Source: an uncultured Eubacteriales bacterium (GTDB taxonomy: Bacteria; Bacillota; Clostridia; Christensenellales; CAG-138). From it: a stretch of 10,904 bases of DNA. Each line of letters opens with the position of its first letter. The stretch's first letter is position 1. The stretch lies in the NCBI GenBank assembly GCA_900550525.1, contig URSN01000061.1, positions 1 through 10,904 on the forward strand, written 5' to 3'. Below are positions 1-5,941 of the stretch, piece after piece. Under the pieces are notes generated by a model. That model searched no databases and was not told where the DNA came from. It worked only from the letters and a program-made list of their open reading frames with translations. Both the position numbers and the translations under genes were made by a program.

Positions 1-246
1 GCGCTCGGCGCGGTCGTCACCGAGCGGGAGGACGGGCTCACCGTCCTCGGCGGCGGCGTGGCGGGCGGCGCGGTGGACGGCTACGGCGACCTCCGCATGG
101 TCATGGCCTGGGCCGTCGCGGCGCTCGGCGCGCGCGGGCCCGTCACCGTGCGCGGCGCGGAGGCGGTGGACAAGTCGTACCCGGAATTTTTCGACGTATA
201 TACGCGGTTGGGAGGGAGATGCGATGTCCTCGATTCTCACGGGTGA
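1..246 (+). CDS. aroA: 3-phosphoshikimate 1-carboxyvinyltransferase (EPSP synthase), C-terminal end only
   Basis: This is the last 81 codons of a gene that begins before the window. The frame is open from base 1 and stops with TGA at 244-246. The segment GYGDLRMVMAWAVAAL followed by VDKSYPEFF and a closing RLGG matches the C-terminal domain of EPSP synthase (family pattern GDHRIAMA...AVAAL...V.KSYP.FF..L..LGG). The enzyme joins phosphoenolpyruvate to shikimate 3-phosphate in the cytoplasm, giving EPSP, the substrate of the next gene, aroC. The 3' end overlaps the aroC start at 224 by 23 nt, which suggests translational coupling. In this copy the usual GDHR is GDLR; the effect cannot be judged without the rest of the protein. 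The active-site N-terminal part is outside the window. Confidence 0.93.
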   Translation, partial: ALGAVVTEREDGLTVLGGGVAGGAVDGYGDLRMVMAWAVAALGARGPVTVRGAEAVDKSYPEFFDVYTRLGGRCDVLDSHG

Positions 247-1315
247 GCGGCTGCGCGTTTCGGTGTTCGGCGAGTCGCACGGGCCCGCCATCGGCGCGGT
301 GGCCGACGGGCTGCCATCCGGCGAGGCGGCCGACCTTGCGGCGCTTGCCGGCTTCATGGCGCGGCGCGCGCCCGGCGGCGCGCTTTCGACGGCGCGGCGC
401 GAGGCGGACGCGGCGCGCGTGCGCTCCGGCCTGTGCGGCGGCGTGACGACCGGCGCGCCGCTTTGCGTGCTGATCGAAAACGCGGATGCGCGCCCGGGCG
501 ATTACCGGCGCTTTGCCGCCGTGCCGCGCCCCTCGCATGCGGATTATCCGGCGCTGCTGCGCTACCGCGGGCATGCGGACCTCTCCGGCGGCGGACACTT
601 CTCCGGCCGGCTGACCGCGCCGCTGTGCGCCGTGGGCGGGCTGTGCCTCCAGATGCTCGCCCGGCGCGGCGTGACCGTGGGCGCGCGCCTCATGGAGGCC
701 GGCGGCGAGGCGGACGACCCGATCGACAGCCAGGCGCTCACGCCGCAGGCGCTGCGCGCGCTTGCCCAAAAGCCGCTGCCCGTGTGCAGCGACGAGGCGG
801 GCGGGCGGATGCGCGCGGCCATCGAGGCGGCGCGCGCCGCGGGCGACTCGGTGGGCGGCGTGGTCGAGCTGTTCGCGCTGGGCCTGCCCGGCGGGCTGGG
901 CGACCCGATGTTCGGCGGCGTGGAGAACCGCCTGGCCGCGGCGCTGTTCGGCATCCCGGCCGTGCGCGGGGTGGAGTTCGGCGCGGGCTTTGCCGCGGCG
1001 CGCATGCGCGGCAGCGCGCACAACGACGCCTATTGCCTAAAGGACGGGCGCGTGCGCACGCGGACGAACCGCCACGGCGGCGCGCTCGGCGGCATCACGA
1101 CGGGCGAACCGCTCGTGGCGCGCCTTGCGCTCAAGCCCACGCCCTCCATCGCCGCCGCGCAGCGCACGCTCGAGCTGGCCAGCGGCGAGGAGACGGAGCT
1201 GCGCGTGGGCGGCCGGCACGACCCGTGCGTCGCGGTGCGCGCCGTGCCCGCCGTGGAGGCCGTGGCCGCCATCGTACTGCTGGACCTGCTGCTCTCACGC
1301 GCGCAGGACGGCTGA
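224..1315 (+). CDS. aroC: chorismate synthase
   Basis: Converts EPSP to chorismate with reduced FMN, the last step of the common aromatic pathway. The protein has 363 residues, the usual length. It opens with the family signature GESHGPAIG (residues 16-24), then RPSHADYP and GHADLSGGGHFSGRLTAPL. This GGGHFSGR form, in place of the GGGRASARET of proteobacterial enzymes, is the version I associate with clostridial chorismate synthases. Further matches are MFGGVENRLAAALFGIPAVRGVEFG, AHND, and the C-terminal GGRHDPCVAVRAVPAVEA. The ATG at 224 was chosen because a GGAGG lies at 211-215 with an 8-nt spacer and the homology begins directly after it. The start lies inside the aroA 3' end, and pheA follows after 38 nt, so these genes are very likely co-transcribed. 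Confidence 0.96.
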   Translation: MSSILTGERLRVSVFGESHGPAIGAVADGLPSGEAADLAALAGFMARRAPGGALSTARREADAARVRSGLCGGVTTGAPLCVLIENADARPGDYRRFAAVPRPSHADYPALLRYRGHADLSGGGHFSGRLTAPLCAVGGLCLQMLARRGVTVGARLMEAGGEADDPIDSQALTPQALRALAQKPLPVCSDEAGGRMRAAIEAARAAGDSVGGVVELFALGLPGGLGDPMFGGVENRLAAALFGIPAVRGVEFGAGFAAARMRGSAHNDAYCLKDGRVRTRTNRHGGALGGITTGEPLVARLALKPTPSIAAAQRTLELASGEETELRVGGRHDPCVAVRAVPAVEAVAAIVLLDLLLSRAQDG

Positions 1316-1353
1316 ACCATATAAACGGACATACAACGGAGGAACACAGGATT

Positions 1354-2499
1354 ATGGACGATCTGAAAACGCTGCGCGCGCGCATCGACGAGCTGGACGA
1401 CGGCATCATCGACCTGTTCCGCGAGCGCATGGCCGCGGCAAGGGACATCGCCGCCTGCAAGCGGGAGAGCGGCCTCGGCGTGCTCAACCGCAGCCGCGAG
1501 CGCGAGGTGCTCGCGCGCGTGACCGGCCGCGCCGGCGAGGAGCTGGAGAGCTACGCCAAGCTCCTCTACCAGACCATCTTCGAGGTCAGCCGCTCCTATC
1601 AGGACCGGCTGCTCGTGGACGACAGCGCGTTCACCGCGCGCATCGAGGCGGCGATCCAGAACACCCCGCCGCTGTTCCCGACCAAGGCGACCGTGGCCTG
1701 CCAGGGCGTGGAGGGCGCGTATTCACAGGTCGCCTGCGACAAGCTGTTCTCGCTGCCGAGCATCCTGTACTTCCGCCAGTTCGACGGCGTGTTCCAGGCC
1801 GTGCAGAGCGGCATGTGCCGCTACGGCATCCTGCCCATCGACAACAGCTCCAACGGCTCCGTCGGCCGCGTGTACGACCTGATGCGCAACCACCGCTTCC
1901 ACATCGCGCGCAGCATCCGCCTGTGCGTCAGGCACAGCCTGCTGGCCAAGCCCGGCGTGGCGCTTTCGGACGTGAAGGAGATCTTCTCGCACGAGCAGGC
2001 GCTGGGCCAGTGCAGCGAATACCTCAAGGAGCTGCGCGGCGTGAAGGTGACCGTGTGCGAGAACACCGCCGCCGCGGCGCGGCTGGTCGCCGAGTCCGAC
2101 CGGCGCGACATCGCCGCCATCTCCAGCCCGCACTGCGCCGGGCTGTACGGCCTCTCCGTGCTGAACGACCGCGTGCAGAACAGCGAGAACAACTACACCC
2201 GCTTCATCTGCATCAGCAAGGAGCTGGAGATCTATCCCGGCGCGAACCGCATCAGCCTCATGCTCTCCACGGCGCACCGGCCCGGCTCGCTCTACGAGCT
2301 GCTCTCCAAGTTCGCCGCGCTCGGCGTGAACCTGACCAAGCTCGAAAGCCGCCCCCTGCCGGGGAGCGACTTCGAGTTCGTGTTCTATTTCGACATGGAG
2401 GCCTCCGTGCTCTCGCCGGACGTGCGCAAGATGCTCGCGTCGCTCGCCGCCTCGCCGGAGCTGTTCGTGTTCCTCGGCAACTATCAGGAGGTCAGCTGA
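1354..2499 (+). CDS. pheA: bifunctional chorismate mutase / prephenate dehydratase with ACT domain
   Basis: Turns chorismate into prephenate and then phenylpyruvate, the committed branch to phenylalanine. The protein has 381 residues in three parts: an AroQ-type helical chorismate mutase (about 1-85, starting LKTLRARIDELDDGIIDLFRERM), a prephenate dehydratase domain (about 108-280), and a C-terminal ACT domain (about 290-375) that normally binds phenylalanine for feedback control. Dehydratase motifs are recognisable though varied: GVEGAYSQ for GPxGTYS, PIDNSSNGSV for PIENSxxGSV, SHEQALGQC, and NNYTRF containing the conserved TRF. The ACT part keeps GSLYELLSKFAALGVNLTKLESRP, including the ESRP effector-site motif. 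The start is ATG 1354 with GGAGG at 1338-1342. The same frame stays open upstream through aroC, but only because of high GC; homology begins at 1354. It ends one base before the aroE-aroK start codon. Confidence 0.95.
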   Translation: MDDLKTLRARIDELDDGIIDLFRERMAAARDIAACKRESGLGVLNRSREREVLARVTGRAGEELESYAKLLYQTIFEVSRSYQDRLLVDDSAFTARIEAAIQNTPPLFPTKATVACQGVEGAYSQVACDKLFSLPSILYFRQFDGVFQAVQSGMCRYGILPIDNSSNGSVGRVYDLMRNHRFHIARSIRLCVRHSLLAKPGVALSDVKEIFSHEQALGQCSEYLKELRGVKVTVCENTAAAARLVAESDRRDIAAISSPHCAGLYGLSVLNDRVQNSENNYTRFICISKELEIYPGANRISLMLSTAHRPGSLYELLSKFAALGVNLTKLESRPLPGSDFEFVFYFDMEASVLSPDVRKMLASLAASPELFVFLGNYQEVS

Positions 2500-2500
2500 C

Positions 2501-3754
2501 GTGGCCGGCTACGGGCTCATCGGCGAGCGGCTGGGGCACAGCTTCTCGCCGCAGGTGCACCGCTTCTTTGCGGACTACGACTACCGGCTCATCGAGCTTG
2601 CGCCGGAGGCGCTCGCCCCGTTCCTGCGCGAGCGGGCGTTCTCCGGCGTCAACGTGACCATCCCCTACAAGCGCGCGGTGATGCCGCTGTGCGACGCGCT
2701 CTCGGACGAGGCGGCGCGCATCGGCAGCGTGAACACCATCGTCAACGACGGCGGCCGGCTCACCGGCTACAACACCGACTATTACGGCCTGCGCCGCATG
2801 GCGGAGGCGGCCGGCATCCCGTTTTCCGGGCGCAAGGCGCTCATCCTCGGCAGCGGCGGGGCCGCGCGCACGGCGCTCGCCGCCGCGCGCGACCTGGGCG
2901 CGCGCGAGGCGCTGCTCGTCTCGCGCCGCGGCTGCGGGCCGGACACGGTCGATTATGAAACCGCCTGCCGCGCCCATGCCGACGCGGACGTCCTCATCAA
3001 CGCCACGCCGGTGGGCATGTTCCCCGAGGCCGGCACGGCGCCGGTGGATCTTGCGCGCTTCCCCGCCTGCCGGGGCGTGCTCGACCTCGTCTTCAACCCG
3101 CTGCGCACGGCGCTGCTGCTCATGGCAAAGGACCGCGGCATCCCCTGCGCCAACGGGCTCGGCATGCTCGTATCGCAGGCCAAGCGCGCGGCGGAGCTGT
3201 TCACCTCGCGCACCATCGATCCGGCGCTTGAGGCGCAGGCCGTCAGCGCCGTCACCCGCGCGCGGGCCAACCTCGTGCTCATCGGCATGCCCGGCTGCGG
3301 CAAATCGACCGTCGGCCGCCTTGCCGCCAAGCGGCTCGGCCGGCCGTTTGTCGACCTGGACGCGCGCATCGCGGAGCGGGAGGGTCGCTCCTGCGCCGCC
3401 ATCATCGAGCAGGACGGCGAGGCCGCTTTCCGCGACGCCGAGGCCCGCGCAGCCGCCGAAGCCGGCGCGGCGTTCGGACAGGTGATCGCCGCCGGCGGCG
3501 GCACCGTGCTGCGGCAGGACGCCATGGCCGCGCTGCGGCAAAACGGCTGCGTGATCTGGCTCGCCCGGCCGCTCCACCGGCTCGCCACGGGCGGCCGCCC
3601 GCTCTCGGAGGGCGGGGCGGCGCTGGAGCGGCTGTTCGCCGCGCGCGCGCCGCTCTACCGCCGCTATGCCGACCGCCGCCTGAGCAGCAAAGGCACGCCC
3701 GCGCGCACGGCCGGGGCGGCCTGCGCCATCTTTGAAACGGAGGAATGGCTGTGA
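2501..3754 (+). CDS. aroE-aroK: fused shikimate dehydrogenase - shikimate kinase
   Basis: One 417-residue protein that reduces 3-dehydroshikimate with NADPH and then phosphorylates shikimate. Residues 1 to about 250 are AroE: SFSPQVH (14-20), NVTIPYK with the catalytic lysine at 57, NTD with the catalytic aspartate at 93, the nucleotide-binding GSGGAART (117-124), INATPVGM, and NGLGMLVSQAKRAAELF. Residues 255-417 are AroK: Walker A GMPGCGKST (262-270), DLD (285-287), R311, GGGTVL from 332, and GRPLS with R366. All expected active-site positions of both halves are present, so both activities look intact. The start is GTG 2501, with AGGAGG at 2487-2492 lying in the end of pheA. The 3' end overlaps the aroQ start as GTGA. 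Such fusions are known in Clostridia; here it gives a pathway for consecutive steps in one chain. Confidence 0.95.
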   Translation: MAGYGLIGERLGHSFSPQVHRFFADYDYRLIELAPEALAPFLRERAFSGVNVTIPYKRAVMPLCDALSDEAARIGSVNTIVNDGGRLTGYNTDYYGLRRMAEAAGIPFSGRKALILGSGGAARTALAAARDLGAREALLVSRRGCGPDTVDYETACRAHADADVLINATPVGMFPEAGTAPVDLARFPACRGVLDLVFNPLRTALLLMAKDRGIPCANGLGMLVSQAKRAAELFTSRTIDPALEAQAVSAVTRARANLVLIGMPGCGKSTVGRLAAKRLGRPFVDLDARIAEREGRSCAAIIEQDGEAAFRDAEARAAAEAGAAFGQVIAAGGGTVLRQDAMAALRQNGCVIWLARPLHRLATGGRPLSEGGAALERLFAARAPLYRRYADRRLSSKGTPARTAGAACAIFETEEWL

Positions 3755-4191
3755 ACATCCTGGTCATCAACGGCCCCAACCTGAACCTGCTCGGCGTCCG
3801 CGAGCCCGACATCTACGGCCGCCGCACCTACGACGACCTGCTCGCCGCCATCCGCGCCCACGCAAAAGCGCGCGGCGTCCGCGTCTCGTTCTTCCAGTCC
3901 AACCACGAGGGCGCCATCGTGGACGCGATCCAGGGCGCGCTCGGCACGGCGGACGCGATCGTCATCAACCCGGCGGCGTATACGCACACCAGCGTCGCCA
4001 TCCTCGACGCGCTCAAGGCCGTCGCGCTGCCGGCGGTGGAGGTGCATATCTCCGACGTCGACGCGCGCGAGCCGTTCCGCCGCGTCTCCTATCCCGGCAT
4101 GTACTGCGAAAAGACCATCGCCGGCCACGGCTTTGACGGCTACCTCGAAGCCATCGACCACCTCCTCGCCGCCCGCTCCCCCCGGCCGTAG
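3751..4191 (+). CDS. aroQ: type II 3-dehydroquinate dehydratase
   Basis: Dehydrates 3-dehydroquinate to 3-dehydroshikimate, the substrate of the upstream AroE half. With the chosen start the protein has 146 residues, normal for the small dodecameric type II enzyme. Motifs: NILVINGPNLNLLGVREP (2-19), the catalytic tyrosine at 22 in IYGRRTYDDL, INPAAYTHTS (72-81) with N73 and H79, and EVHISD (97-102) with H99 followed by AREPFRR. The ATG at 3745 gives a slightly longer reading, but it sits one base after the GGAGG at 3739-3743, too close to be used. GTG 3751 has a 7-nt spacer, starts exactly where family homology starts, and overlaps the upstream stop as GTGA, a typical coupling junction. It is the last gene of the operon; a hairpin terminator begins inside its last codons. 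Confidence 0.95.
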   Translation: MNILVINGPNLNLLGVREPDIYGRRTYDDLLAAIRAHAKARGVRVSFFQSNHEGAIVDAIQGALGTADAIVINPAAYTHTSVAILDALKAVALPAVEVHISDVDAREPFRRVSYPGMYCEKTIAGHGFDGYLEAIDHLLAARSPRP

Positions 4192-4226
4192 GGGGGCCTT
4201 TCTTTATCTTTATCTTTATCTTTTTT
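4178..4226 (+). terminator. terminator of the aromatic operon, with T-rich tail and hexamer repeat
   Basis: CCCCCC at 4178-4183 pairs with GGGGGG at 4191-4196 around a 7-nt loop, so the stem contains the aroQ stop codon (4189-4191). A pyrimidine tail of T runs follows. The tail includes three copies of TCTTTA (4201-4218) and then a run of six T, so strand slippage may have lengthened it. I infer a rho-independent terminator ending the aroA-aroQ transcript. Confidence 0.7.
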
Positions 4227-4228
4227 CC

Positions 4229-4261
4229 GTTCTCTTTTCTTTCCGGAGGCGAAAAGAGAAC
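4229..4261. terminator. pyrimidine/purine hairpin at outer end of left arm
   Basis: GTTCTCTTTTC (4229-4239) and GAAAAGAGAAC (4251-4261) form a perfect 11-bp inverted repeat with an 11-nt loop. The matching position at the outer end of the right arm has a longer perfect stem (8509-8542). It may act as a transcription stop in either direction, or mark the element end. The role is inference. Confidence 0.5.
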
Positions 4262-4327
4262 CAGAGCAAAAGCCATAAACCCGCTTGGGTTGGCCCGCTA
4301 TGCCCGCCCGTCAGTGGCACGCACATT

Positions 4328-4374
4328 CCCCGCAAAAAATATTTTGCGGGGCTTTTCTGAAAGAAAAGCCCCGC
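4328..4374. promoter_or_regulatory. two overlapping, mutually exclusive hairpins in left arm
   Basis: Hairpin A: CCCCGCAAAA (4328-4337) pairs with TTTTGCGGGG (4342-4351) around AATA. Hairpin B: GCGGGGCTTTTCT (4346-4358) pairs with AGAAAAGCCCCGC (4362-4374) around a 3-nt loop. They share GCGGGG at 4346-4351, so only one can form at a time. The right arm keeps the same pair at 8396-8438. The layout resembles an attenuator or a termination signal, but no regulated gene lies directly beyond it. Confidence 0.5.
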
Positions 4375-4402
4375 CGGGAAAAACAGGAAACGTATGACGG
4401 GG

Positions 4403-4481
4403 GCGGCCCGCCCGATGGCTTGCACGCATCCCCCTCCCCCCGACGCGCGCAAAGCCGGGAGCGGCCCGCCCGATGGCTTGC
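4403..4481. repeat. 21-bp direct repeat, left arm only
   Basis: The 21-base segment starting GCGGCCCGCCCGATGG at 4403-4423 recurs exactly at 4461-4481, a 58-bp period. The right arm has only one related copy (around 8350-8372, opposite strand). I infer a local tandem duplication after the two arms separated. Confidence 0.8.
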
Positions 4482-4517
4482 GCCCAAATCCCACCCCGTT
4501 AAGGTTTCTTTTCTTTG

Positions 4518-4549
4518 GTTCTTTCTTTTCCCGAAAGAAAAGAAAGAAC
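4518..4549. terminator. 13-bp pyrimidine/purine hairpin downstream of the left Spo0A-C-like gene
   Basis: GTTCTTTCTTTTC (4518-4530) pairs perfectly with GAAAAGAAAGAAC (4537-4549) around a 6-nt loop. On the minus strand it lies about 255 nt past the Spo0A-C-like stop. The homologous right-arm site is 8274-8310. On the minus strand the stem's 3' side is followed by AAAGAAAAGAAACC rather than a T tract, so termination would depend on the T-rich strand of the stem itself. Confidence 0.45.
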
Positions 4550-4803
4550 AGGGAAAGATCCGGGCATACGCAAACTGGAGAAGGGTCGATGTCTTGGGCG
4601 CGGGAAATGTGCAGGGCGACCGTTATGGCCGCCCTGCACGCTTGCCACATGACATCGCGCAGCTTTATCGCTCAGGGGCATGATTTTCTGCGCGCTGCGG
4701 TGTGGGCAGCTGGTGCACTGGATCGTTCGGGTCATGTGCCGGCGGCGCTCCGCACCCGCATGTCATTCTACCCGCGCGGCAACGTCTGCCCACGCGCCAC
4801 GGT

Positions 4804-5322
4804 TTATGCGCCGGCACCGGCAGGGGCTCCTTCCGGCGCGACAGGTTCCGGCTGCGCGCCATTCTCTGGTGGAGCGATGCTCTCCGCCTGCGCGCCGGTT
4901 TCTGCCTGCGTGGCGGCTTCCGGCGGCACAGTCGCTGTCCGTGCGCCGCCGTCCGCCTCCTTTTCGCCGTTTCCGCCGCTGTGCGGCAGGACGTTCTCCG
5001 GGATGCCAATGCGTAGCCATGCGGCCAGGCCAAACAGGAAATCCTTCGTCTCCGGCGGGCAGGCGTCGCCGCACCAGGGCAGCAGGCGGCGCAGCAGCGC
5101 CCGGTCGCCCCGCTCCCACGCCTCGCGGATGGTCATGCGCAGGTTGTGTTCCAGCTGCCCCGGCGTGGCGCAGAGCCGCTCCGCCGCGAGGGCGTAGGCG
5201 GCGGAACTGGACCTGATCTCGGGCCTGTCGCGCAGGATGCACAGCAGCATGGCCGACTGCGCAAAGCCGCGGCGGCTGGGGCACAAACCGATTTCGAGCA
5301 GCAATCTTTCCGTGTTTTTCAT
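4804..5322 (-). CDS. small stand-alone protein with a Spo0A C-terminal-like DNA-binding domain (left copy)
   Basis: A 172-residue protein. Residues about 5-105 resemble the C-terminal effector domain of Spo0A: LLLEIGLCPSRRGF (compare HEIGVPAHIKGY), a helical middle, and TPGQLEHNLRMTIREAWERGD (53-73), which fits the Spo0A recognition-helix stretch [21 protein letters not shown]. There is no receiver domain, so it cannot be controlled by phosphorelay in the usual way. The tail (about 118-172) is rich in Ala, Glu, Pro and Gly with GAQAE-like repeats and is probably disordered. No signal peptide or membrane segment; a cytoplasmic DNA-binding regulator is the inference. The start is ATG at 5320-5322 with AGGAGG at 5332-5337, 9-nt spacer. 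The open frame extends to 5589, but the promoter region conserved in both arms lies inside that extension. The right copy differs at only five of the first 119 residues (C14R, F97L, I105V, N110D, H114R). Target genes are unknown. Confidence 0.78.
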   Translation of the reverse strand: MKNTERLLLEIGLCPSRRGFAQSAMLLCILRDRPEIRSSSAAYALAAERLCATPGQLEHNLRMTIREAWERGDRALLRRLLPWCGDACPPETKDFLFGLAAWLRIGIPENVLPHSGGNGEKEADGGARTATVPPEAATQAETGAQAESIAPPENGAQPEPVAPEGAPAGAGA

Positions 5323-5378
5323 GGACCGATACCTCCTGTTCAGATTATTGTAGATTTGTTTTTTGAAATGGTGAGGGT

Positions 5379-5431
5379 ATTTTGGCACAAACGAAAGCGG
5401 AATGCAAGCGTTTTTCATAATTTTGTACAAA
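5379..5431 (-). promoter_or_regulatory. promoter and Spo0A-box-like site of the left Spo0A-C-like gene
   Basis: On the minus strand TTTGTACAAAAT (5431 down to 5420) matches 10 of 12 positions of the Spo0A box as I recall it (TTTGTCRAAAAT); the two central bases differ and make the core palindromic (TTTGTACAAA). A possible -35 TTGCAT (5402-5407) and a weak -10 CAAAAT (5379-5384) follow with a 17-nt spacer. The whole stretch is nearly identical in the right arm. Binding and promoter activity are inferred. Confidence 0.45.
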
Positions 5432-5480
5432 TTTAATGCGGCAAGTGAAAAGACGCTGCAACGAAGCGCCGCGCAGCGGT

Positions 5481-5494
5481 CATGGCCGGCCATG
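5481..5494. repeat. 14-bp perfect palindrome at the inner edge of the left arm
   Basis: CATGGCCGGCCATG reads the same on both strands and sits where similarity between the two arms ends. The right arm's inner edge has no copy. It may be coincidence in GC-rich DNA. Confidence 0.4.
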
Positions 5495-5740
5495 GGACGT
5501 GAAAAGACTGCGCGCGTTTGCAGGCGCGCAGACGGGGCGGGCAGGACTTTACGGGCGCGCCCCGGCATTTTTCCTGTGCTGTGAAACATGGGAAGGCACA
5601 GAGAGGTGTTTGCGGCAGTAAGCCGCCGTACGCACGCATGTAAGCGAACGAACGAGCCGAATGGGACATTTGATAAAATGGTGAGCAGCGGCGTGAGCGC
5701 GCGCCGGCTTTGGGGAATGGGTTGGAGGGTTTAAGACATG
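5483..5740. other. intergenic segment without recognisable content
   Basis: Between the left arm and the tRNA terminator I see no coding frame with a ribosome binding site and family similarity, no RNA gene and no clear promoter. Short frames present here (for example 5433-5759 minus) lack support. Confidence 0.5.
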
Positions 5741-5779
5741 AAATAAAAAAGCGGAGCAAGCGATACAGAGCTTGCTCCG
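5741..5779 (-). terminator. rho-independent terminator of the tRNA-Met gene
   Basis: On the minus strand CGGAGCAAGC and GCTTGCTCCG (5779-5770 and 5761-5752) form a perfect 10-bp stem with an 8-nt loop, followed by CTTTTTTATTT (5751-5741). It begins 3 nt after the encoded CCA end of the tRNA, so it clearly ends that transcript. Confidence 0.93.
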
Positions 5780-5782
5780 ACG

Positions 5783-5859
5783 TGGTAGCGGCGATCCGAC
5801 TCGAACGGATGACAGGCCGGGTATGAACCGACTACTCTAACCAACTGAGTTACGCCGCC
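5783..5859 (-). tRNA. tRNA-Met (CAT), elongator type
   Basis: A complete 77-nt cloverleaf including an encoded CCA end. Acceptor GGCGGCG pairs with CGCCGCT (with a G-U at 1:72), D arm ACTC/GAGT, anticodon stem GTCGG/CCGGC around the loop TTCATAC with anticodon CAT (5823-5825), T arm ATCCG/CGGAT around TTCGAGT, then discriminator A and CCA. The anticodon stem lacks the three stacked G-C pairs and the acceptor lacks the unpaired 1:72 position of initiator tRNA. The GGCGG...CGCCGCTACCA ends and TTCATACCCG resemble the Bacillus subtilis elongator tRNA-Met. A lysidine-modified tRNA-Ile with the same anticodon is less likely. It has its own promoter and terminator and lies in the segment bracketed by the inverted repeat. 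Confidence 0.95.
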
Positions 5860-5878
5860 ACAACATGCGTACTGAATT

Positions 5879-5907
5879 ATTATAGAGGACTTCCGCGCCC
5901 GTGTCAA
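5879..5907 (-). promoter_or_regulatory. consensus sigma-A promoter of tRNA-Met
   Basis: On the minus strand TTGACA (5907-5902), a 17-nt spacer, and TATAAT (5884-5879), a perfect match to both hexamers. Transcription would start around 5872, about 13 nt before the mature tRNA 5' end. A weak CGGC/GCCG hairpin plus TTTTTT that could end the upstream oxidoreductase transcript overlaps just upstream of the -35 (about 5909-5935). Confidence 0.93.
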
Positions 5908-5941
5908 GCAAAAAACGGCGAGGGAGCATTGCCGCAAGGCG

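Larger units (their letters stand above)
4229..5482. repeat. left arm of a long imperfect inverted repeat
   Basis: Read on the minus strand, this stretch aligns with 7439-8542 on the plus strand across almost its full length: the promoter region, the Spo0A-C-like gene, and the hairpin-rich 3' tail. Similarity in the tail is easy to see: both copies carry CTTCTCCA(A/G)TTTGCGTATG, AAGAAACCTTAACGGGGTGG, AACCCGCTTGGGT and AAAATATTTTGCGGGG in the same order. The left arm differs by about 130 bp between 4674 and 4802 that the right arm lacks, and by a 21-bp direct repeat (4403-4423 and 4461-4481). Boundaries were set by eye and could move by a few tens of bases. Confidence 0.85.

Noticed and set aside
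143..1021. 292-codon minus-strand frame opposite aroA/aroC
   Set aside because: Arg/Ala/His-rich antisense shadow of aroC with no ribosome binding site or family similarity.
433..1353. In-frame upstream extension of pheA through aroC (688-codon open frame)
   Set aside because: The frame is open only because of high GC; the chorismate mutase homology starts at 1354 behind a ribosome binding site, and aroC is clearly coded in another frame.
3745..3750. ATG 3745 as the aroQ start
   Set aside because: It lies one base after the GGAGG; GTG 3751 has proper spacing and coincides with the start of family homology.
4201..4218. TCTTTA repeats as a possible CRISPR or phase-variable coding tract
   Set aside because: Only three short units, in a terminator tail, with no spacers and no reading frame across them.
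4499..4735. 78-codon minus-strand frame with CTSCPH
   Set aside because: No ribosome binding site; it runs through the hairpin region and most of it has no counterpart product in the right arm.
4394..5197. 267-codon plus-strand frame across the left arm
   Set aside because: Antisense to the Spo0A-C-like gene, low-complexity content, no start signal, and not kept open in the same way in the right arm.
5783..5859. tRNA gene as an integration site for a mobile element
   Set aside because: No integrase gene and no repeated tRNA 3' end were found in the window.
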